Shown: in pieces, positions 10,578-14,478 of the stretch
Position numbering within the stretch: position 1 is the stretch's first letter
How the letters are laid out: each line of letters starts with the position of its first letter
Origin: Candidatus Methylomirabilis sp.
GTDB taxonomy: Bacteria > Patescibacteriota > Patescibacteriia > DYHP01
NCBI GenBank assembly: GCA_020724105.1
Contig: DYHP01000023.1
Coordinates: forward strand, 1 to 14,478
DNA length: 14,478 nt
Direction: 5' to 3'
Position numbers and translations under genes: made by a program
The notes under the pieces: model-generated
Database searches by the model: none
Seen by the model: the letters and a program-made list of their open reading frames with translations, nothing else
Told to the model about the DNA's origin: nothing

Positions 10578-11534
10578 ATGAAGAGAATTGTTACAATGGG
10601 CGGGGGGACGGGGCAGTTTACCCTGCTTTCCGGGCTCAAAAAATACCCTGTGGAACTTTCGGCAATTGTTACTATGGCCGACGACGGCGGCTCAACCGGA
10701 CTGCTCCGCGACGAACTCGGCGTTTTGCCGCCGGGCGATATCCGCCAATGTCTTATCGCTCTTTCGGAATCGGACAAAACGCTCCGAGAACTATTTTTAT
10801 ACAGATTTGAAACCGGCAGACTCAAAGGTCATAATTTTGGAAACCTGTTTTTGTCGGCGCTTGAAAAAATGACCGGCAGTTTTGACCGCGCGGTCAAAAA
10901 AGCGGCCGAAATTTTGCGCATCCGCGGCAAGGTTATTCCCGTCACTTTAGACAACGTTCGCTTGATTGCCCGCTTTCCCGATGGGCGGCAAATTGAGCAC
11001 GAAAGCAATTTGGGAAAAGAAAAAATCACCAAAGAGGCAACGTTTTTTCTTATCCCCCCGCCGATTGCCAATCCCGAAGCGGTTGATGCCATCCTTGGGG
11101 CCGATGCCATAATTTTGGGGCCAGGCAATTTTTATTCAAGTTTAATACCCAACCTCCTCGTGCCCGGCATTGTTGAAACGCTTAAAAAAACCTCTGCTAA
11201 AAAAATTTATATCTGTAATTTAATGAACAAAGAAAACCACACCAGCGGATTTAAAGTTTCCGATTATCTTGAAACGCTTTCCAAATACACAAATGGCGAT
11301 ATATTTGATTTCGTAATTTACAATAATCAACGGCCGCCGCAAGAACTTTTGTCGCGCTACGCCGAAGAGGGCGAGTTTGTCGATTTTGATGATGTTTTGT
11401 CAAAAAAGAATTTCTTCGGCGAAAACCTGTTAAGCGACACGCTATACGAACAGAAGTCGCACGACCCCCTTCGCCGCACTCTTATCCGCCACGATGCCGA
11501 CAAACTGGCAAAAATTTTAATGGAGTTAAAATAA
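10578..11534 (+). CDS. yvcK: YvcK/CofD-family protein (gluconeogenesis factor)
   Basis: YvcK proteins bind UDP-sugars and are needed for normal growth on gluconeogenic carbon sources and for cell-wall synthesis and shape in Firmicutes and actinobacteria. The fold is shared with CofD (2-phospho-L-lactate transferase). Signatures are clear: VTMGGGTGQFTLLSGL (5-20), VTMADDGGSTGLLRDE (31-46), LPPGDIRQCL (50-59), LKGHNFGNLFLSAL (82-95), ILGPGNFYSSLIPNLLVPGI in the second half, and a C-terminal LIRHDADKLA. At 318 aa it has the usual length of short YvcK proteins. It follows a sugar-nucleotide transferase gene but has its own promoter region, and heads a likely transcript with the HAD and PHP genes, 39 nt and then 2 nt apart. 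Confidence 0.93.
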   Translation: MKRIVTMGGGTGQFTLLSGLKKYPVELSAIVTMADDGGSTGLLRDELGVLPPGDIRQCLIALSESDKTLRELFLYRFETGRLKGHNFGNLFLSALEKMTGSFDRAVKKAAEILRIRGKVIPVTLDNVRLIARFPDGRQIEHESNLGKEKITKEATFFLIPPPIANPEAVDAILGADAIILGPGNFYSSLIPNLLVPGIVETLKKTSAKKIYICNLMNKENHTSGFKVSDYLETLSKYTNGDIFDFVIYNNQRPPQELLSRYAEEGEFVDFDDVLSKKNFFGENLLSDTLYEQKSHDPLRRTLIRHDADKLAKILMELK

Positions 11535-11540
11535 GCCCCA

Positions 11541-11570
11541 TCGGACTTATTGGACTTGTCGGTCTTATTG
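11541..11570. repeat. ~10-nt tandem repeat (GGACTTATT type) between yvcK and the HAD gene
   Basis: TCGGACTTATTGGACTTGTCGG followed by TCTTATTG repeats a GGACTTATTG-like unit. A close relative, GGACTTATGGGACTTAT, occurs at 13717-13733 inside the surface-protein gene. Confidence 0.5.
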
Positions 11571-11573
11571 CTT

Positions 11574-12203
11574 ATGCCTAAAAAAATCATTGCTCTAGAT
11601 TTTGACAGAACGCTTTTTGACACGGAGCATTTTAAAATTGCCTTGTCAAAATCTTTAAAAAAATACGGCATTCCGCCGGTGCTTTGGCGGCAAACTTACG
11701 AACGTTCCATCCCGAAAAATCTAATCAAATACCAAATCTATCGGCCGGAAAAACACGCAAAGATAATCCAAAAATTAACCAAGGTGGACGCCGAAAAAAT
11801 TCTTGACGCATTTCATAAAGTCACCAAACAAGCATCAAAATTCATTTATAAAGAAACCGCGCCAGTGTTGAAATTTTTTGTAAATCGTAATTTTACCCTC
11901 TATCTCGTTTCTTTTGGGGACTGCGCGCATCAAAGGGGAAAAATAGAACATTCGGGAATAGCAAAATATTTTAAAAAAATTATCATCAGCAATAAACCGA
12001 AGGCGTCTATAAAATTTCCCGACAAAACGATTGTTGTTGACGATAATATTTTGGAAATCAAAAATCTTTATAAAAAATACAAAGACACAATCATTCTCGT
12101 CTGGTTGAATCGGGAAAATAAAAAAACAAAACTCCCAGAATCTATTATCAAAATTAAAAACCTGAAAAACCTCTTTAAACTCTATAACTTTAGAACTTTA
12201 TAA
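11574..12203 (+). CDS. HAD-like hydrolase
   Basis: The 209-aa protein has the haloacid dehalogenase motifs: I, DFDRTLFDT with D9 (nucleophile) and D11; II, LYLVSFGD with S113; III, probably K141 in SNKPK; IV, VVDDN with D156/D157. A helical cap of the C1 type probably lies between motifs I and II (about 18-95). It is likely a phosphatase or phosphomutase; the substrate cannot be read from sequence. The ATG at 11574 begins the conserved motif; an upstream in-frame TTG at 11550 lies in tandem-repeat DNA and is less likely. There is no Shine-Dalgarno sequence. The last residues (LYNFRTL) are encoded by a tandem TATAAC-type repeat. It lies 2 nt before the PHP gene. Confidence 0.8.
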   Translation: MPKKIIALDFDRTLFDTEHFKIALSKSLKKYGIPPVLWRQTYERSIPKNLIKYQIYRPEKHAKIIQKLTKVDAEKILDAFHKVTKQASKFIYKETAPVLKFFVNRNFTLYLVSFGDCAHQRGKIEHSGIAKYFKKIIISNKPKASIKFPDKTIVVDDNILEIKNLYKKYKDTIILVWLNRENKKTKLPESIIKIKNLKNLFKLYNFRTL

Positions 12204-12206
12204 TTA
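12178..12206. repeat. ~10-nt tandem repeat spanning the HAD/PHP junction
   Basis: AACTCTATAAC, TTTAGAAC and TTTATAAT repeat a unit like that at 2389-2414. It encodes the last HAD residues, contains the stop, and runs up to the PHP start codon. Confidence 0.5.
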
Positions 12207-13462
12207 TGCAACTCATCGCCGACCTTCACATCCACTCAAAATATAGTCGGGCTTGTTCAAAAAATTTAACCCTGCCGAATATCGCCAAGGCGTGCGAAAT
12301 AAAAGGGATTGACTTGGTTTCAACCGGCGATTTCACCCATCCGGCCTGGTTTGAGCATATCAAAACGGAACTCAAAGAAACGACGCCGGGAATTTACAGT
12401 GTCAAAAATTCAAAAACTAAATTTATTTTAGGCACTGAATTTTCCTGCATTTACAAAAAGGGCGGCAAATGCCGCCGTCTTCATCTTTGCGTTTTCGCCC
12501 CTAACATTGAAACAGTGGGAAAAATAATTCAAAAACTGGAATCTCACAGATTTAATCTAGCGTCGGACGGCCGTCCCATCCTGGGAATTGACGCAAAAAA
12601 TCTTTTGGGGCTTTTACTTGAAATAGATGAAAATATTTTTATGATTCCCGCCCATGCCTGGACTCCTTGGTTTTCCGTTTTCGGCTCTTATTCCGGCTTT
12701 GATTCCATTGAGGAATGTTTTGGAGAATTGTCGCCGCGCATTTTTGCTATAGAAACGGGATTATCGTCGGATCCTAAAATGAACTGGCGCTGGTCGGCAT
12801 TAGACAACATCGCTTTAATTTCAAACTCCGACGCCCACAGTTTGGAAAATCTCGGCAGGGAAGCGAACGTTTTTAACTTAGAAGTCGAAAAAACGCCAAA
12901 TTTGTACGCCGAAATACGCCGAATTTTAAAAGAGAAAGATAAAAATAAATTTTTATACACCATTGAATTTTTCCCCGAGAAGGGCAAGTATCATTTTGAC
13001 GGGCACCGGCTTTGCGGCGTTTCGTTTAAACCCAAGGAAACGAAAAAATTAAAAGGAATCTGCCCCGTCTGCAAACAACCCTTAACCATCGGCGTTTTGC
13101 GCCGCGTTGACGACCTGGCCGACCGCGCCGAACCCGAGCCGAAAAATAAAATACCGTACAAGAACCTCCTGCCGCTTAAAGAAATTATCGCCGCCGCCTT
13201 CGGCATTGGCGATAAATCGAAAAAAGTTGAAGCGGAATATCAGAAGTTAATAAAAGCGGGGAAAAACGAATTCAATGTTTTGCTTAATTTGAACGCTCAA
13301 GAAATTGCTAAAATTTCATCTCCCGAAATTGCCGAGGCGATGAACAAAATGAGAAACGGCGAAATCAAACTTATTCCCGGTTTTGACGGCGAATACGGAA
13401 AAATTGAAATCTTTTCCGAAAAAGAAAAAGGGCCGAAAAAACAACAAAGCACTCTTTTCTAA
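12206..13462 (+). CDS. PHP-domain endonuclease Q-like protein
   Basis: EndoQ nicks DNA 5' of deaminated bases (hypoxanthine, uracil, xanthine) in Thermococcales and some Bacillus. The 418-aa length and layout fit. The PHP metal site shows D6-L-H8-I-H10, D42 in STGDF, E78 in LGTEFS, H93 in RLHLCVF, H150 in IPAHAWTPW, and D209/H211 in SNSDAHS. A zinc-binding insert follows: H267, C270, C286 and C289 in GHRLCG and GICPVC, then LTIGVLRRVDDLADR. The C-terminal domain (about 315-400) contains a helix-hairpin-like LNAQEIAKISSPEIAEAM segment. The protein ends in QQSTLF, resembling a sliding-clamp-binding motif. Annotation pipelines often mislabel this family as UvrD-like helicase, but no helicase motif exists. 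No Shine-Dalgarno sequence is present. Confidence 0.85.
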   Translation: MQLIADLHIHSKYSRACSKNLTLPNIAKACEIKGIDLVSTGDFTHPAWFEHIKTELKETTPGIYSVKNSKTKFILGTEFSCIYKKGGKCRRLHLCVFAPNIETVGKIIQKLESHRFNLASDGRPILGIDAKNLLGLLLEIDENIFMIPAHAWTPWFSVFGSYSGFDSIEECFGELSPRIFAIETGLSSDPKMNWRWSALDNIALISNSDAHSLENLGREANVFNLEVEKTPNLYAEIRRILKEKDKNKFLYTIEFFPEKGKYHFDGHRLCGVSFKPKETKKLKGICPVCKQPLTIGVLRRVDDLADRAEPEPKNKIPYKNLLPLKEIIAAAFGIGDKSKKVEAEYQKLIKAGKNEFNVLLNLNAQEIAKISSPEIAEAMNKMRNGEIKLIPGFDGEYGKIEIFSEKEKGPKKQQSTLF

Positions 13463-13465
13463 TCA

Positions 13466-13497
13466 TTGACTGAGTTCATTGGATGGTTTATTATAAT
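13466..13497 (+). promoter_or_regulatory. Promoter of tRNA-Ala
   Basis: TTGACT (13466-13471) is followed after 17 bp by TATTAT (13489-13494), which overlaps an exact TATAAT at 13492-13497 (20-bp spacing). It begins 3 nt after the PHP gene stop, so the tRNA has its own promoter. Confidence 0.6.
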
Positions 13498-13509
13498 TTA
13501 AAGGCAGAA

Positions 13510-13580
13510 GGGCCCGTGGTATACCGGCAACACGCTTCCATGGCATGGAAGAGTAAGGGGTTCGATTCCCCTCGGGTCCA
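13510..13580 (+). tRNA. tRNA-Ala (anticodon GGC)
   Basis: A full cloverleaf can be folded by hand. The acceptor stem GGGCCCG/CGGGTCC includes a G3-U70 wobble, the main alanine identity element. The D-arm has A14, G18, G19 and A21 in place, with one A12-C23 mismatch. The anticodon stem CTTCC/GGAAG surrounds ATGGCAT, giving anticodon GGC (reads GCC/GCU). The T-arm is AGGGG-TTCGATT-CCCCT. The variable loop has 4 nt, the discriminator is A73, and the total is 71 nt. The 3' CCA is not encoded (ATA follows A73), so CCA-adding enzyme is needed. Confidence 0.95.
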
Positions 13581-13582
13581 AT

Positions 13583-13620
13583 AAAATAAAACCGATTCTA
13601 AAATCGGTTTTATTTTTTAA
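13583..13620. terminator. Strong bidirectional terminator
   Basis: The arms 13583-13597 and 13602-13616 are fully complementary (15 bp, core AAAACCGATT/AATCGGTTTT) around CTAA. T-rich sequence follows on the plus strand and the matching A's precede it, so it serves both the tRNA and the opposing surface-protein gene. Confidence 0.85.
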
Positions 13621-13627
13621 TTTGAAT

Positions 13628-14478
13628 TTATTCAACCGAAACTTCGGGTGTGCTTGTCACGGTTTCATCGCTATCAGTAGAAGCCGTTTCGCCTTCGGCG
13701 GGGGATTGTTCAATAGGACTTATGGGACTTATAGGATTAACGACGCAGCCTTCGTCAACTTGCCCATCACAGTTGTCATCGGCCAAGTTGCCGCAGATTT
13801 CGTCGCGGCCGGGGTAGACCGAGGCGTCATCATCGCTACAGTCGCATTGAGTAGAAGCCACACCAACGCCATCACTACGCCAATTTACGCCACAGACAGG
13901 ATAGCCGTCATTGTCCAAATCCACGGCGTTGGTCGGCGTTGTGTTCTCCGAAGAAGAACTCAGCGTATCCCCCGCAGAGGGAACGGCTTCTACTCTACGC
14001 GCTATCACCATCCAATCAAAACTCGCCGAACTCTGCCCGCCGGCCAATTCCTTTACCCTAAATCCGTTCATTGATTTTTCGCTGACAAACAACCCGTTCG
14101 CCTCGGAGGTAAGCGTAACAGAAACCTTTAAGGATTCGTTGGTAGAGATAATTTCCTGCAAATCTTCCTCAAAAACAATTCTCGCTTCACCGCTTGCCAG
14201 CGTGCCGGTTCCAGAAAGCACCATTTCCCAATTAGGCGAAATTAGGGCGTATAAATCCCTTTCGCCTTTTGAGGTCTGGGACTTGGAAATAATTTTGCCT
14301 TTTGTCAAAAGGTCGCCTTTTTCGGTAATTTGCCAGGAGCCGTCAATAGAACCAATGCTTTTTACATTCAAGATATTATAGCCCAATAAATCCAAGTCGC
14401 CGGAAATTACCAATTTGCCGGAATTATCACTTGTCACTTGTAAGTTGTTAGATTGTTTTAGATTACTAATAAAACCGC
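13628..14478 (-). CDS. C-terminal part of a probable surface protein with MopE-like motif (truncated by window edge)
   Basis: The frame is open from the right edge (GFISNLKQSNNLQ and onward), so this is the C-terminal 282 residues of a longer protein. A GTG at 14437 could be read as a start but has no ribosome-binding site. First comes a segment of short beta-like repeats (LVISGDLDLLGYNILNVKSI), as in tail-fibre-like or adhesin stalks, then a domain with LYALISPNWEMVLSG and FDWMVIARRVE. After it is an acidic Cys/Asp module at 13745-13921: DLDNDGYP, CDCSDDDASVYPG, DEICGNLADDNCDGQVDEGC. This resembles the MopE-type metal-binding repeats found in many secreted bacterial proteins. The last ~38 residues are Ser/Pro/Glu-rich, with a 9-nt tandem repeat giving NPISPISPI. 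A 53-bp dispersed repeat interrupts the acidic module. The true function is unknown. Confidence 0.75.
   Translation of the reverse strand, partial: GFISNLKQSNNLQVTSDNSGKLVISGDLDLLGYNILNVKSIGSIDGSWQITEKGDLLTKGKIISKSQTSKGERDLYALISPNWEMVLSGTGTLASGEARIVFEEDLQEIISTNESLKVSVTLTSEANGLFVSEKSMNGFRVKELAGGQSSASFDWMVIARRVEAVPSAGDTLSSSSENTTPTNAVDLDNDGYPVCGVNWRSDGVGVASTQCDCSDDDASVYPGRDEICGNLADDNCDGQVDEGCVVNPISPISPIEQSPAEGETASTDSDETVTSTPEVSVE
13715..13741. repeat. 9-nt tandem repeat in the surface-protein gene
   Basis: On the coding strand AGTCCTATA, AGTCCCATA and similar 9-mers repeat, giving Ser-Pro-Ile units. The plus-strand form resembles the repeat between yvcK and the HAD gene at 11541-11570. Confidence 0.55.
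13852..13904. repeat. Copy B of the ~53-bp dispersed repeat, inside the surface-protein gene
   Basis: It aligns with the reverse complement of 8861-8911 at 44 of 53 positions. In the protein it encodes roughly YPVCGVNWRSDGVGVAST, splitting the acidic DLDNDG and CDCSDDDASVYPG parts of the MopE-like module. Confidence 0.7.

Noticed and set aside
12206..13462. UvrD-like helicase or DNA polymerase III alpha PHP domain
   Set aside because: No Walker or helicase motifs and no polymerase domain; length and the Cys/His insert fit the EndoQ family.
14435..14437. GTG as the start of the right-edge minus-strand gene
   Set aside because: The frame stays open to the window edge, no ribosome-binding site precedes the GTG, and the beginning looks like the middle of a repeat-containing protein.

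Overview
The window looks like a chromosome segment of an uncultivated Patescibacteria (Candidate Phyla Radiation) bacterium, probably of the Parcubacteria group. That placement is inference from a combination of traits: short compact genes, several starts with no Shine-Dalgarno sequence, a very short SMC protein, A-rich low-complexity tracts, and many small palindromes, some of them inside conserved genes. No marker here fixes the lineage.

Layout. 201-1508 (-) is an unrecognised, GC-rich orphan gene with two CxxC pairs, ended by an intrinsic terminator at 82-122. 1509-2573 is about 1 kb without a convincing gene. It holds a dense set of hairpins and two consensus-like sigma-70 promoters pointing left. 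2574-4058 (+) is threonine synthase. It converges on an NrnA-like DHH/DHHA1 phosphoesterase at 4086-5120 (-), across a shared hairpin. Divergent from that gene is smc (5318-7699), followed by rpsP, a KH-domain gene (khpA) with a highly structured leader, trmD, and a GlmU-N-like nucleotidyltransferase that overlaps trmD by 4 bp. This order recalls the Bacillus smc-ftsY-ylxM-ffh-rpsP-ylqC-ylqD-rimM-trmD-rplS region with most members removed. Next come yvcK, a small HAD-like hydrolase and an endonuclease Q-like PHP protein, all (+). Then come tRNA-Ala(GGC), a strong bidirectional terminator, and the C-terminal part of a probable surface protein with a MopE-like acidic Cys/Asp motif. That last gene is on the minus strand and runs off the right edge.

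The functions are mostly information processing (chromosome organisation, ribosome, tRNA modification, small-RNA turnover, repair of deaminated DNA), plus cell-wall or sugar-nucleotide control (yvcK, nucleotidyltransferase), one amino-acid enzyme and one envelope protein. Several promoters share the same hexamers (TTGACT/TTGACC, 17 bp, TAAGAT), and at least two genes appear to be transcribed almost without a leader.

The most unusual content is not a single gene but the repeats. Palindromic elements sit in frame in thrC, smc (twice) and trmD. A ~53-bp repeat is shared between the trmD upstream region and the coding sequence of the surface protein. A palindrome pair at 2125-2201 shows compensatory changes, and the khpA leader has two competing pairings that cover the ribosome-binding region. 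The SMC protein seems to lack a hinge domain.
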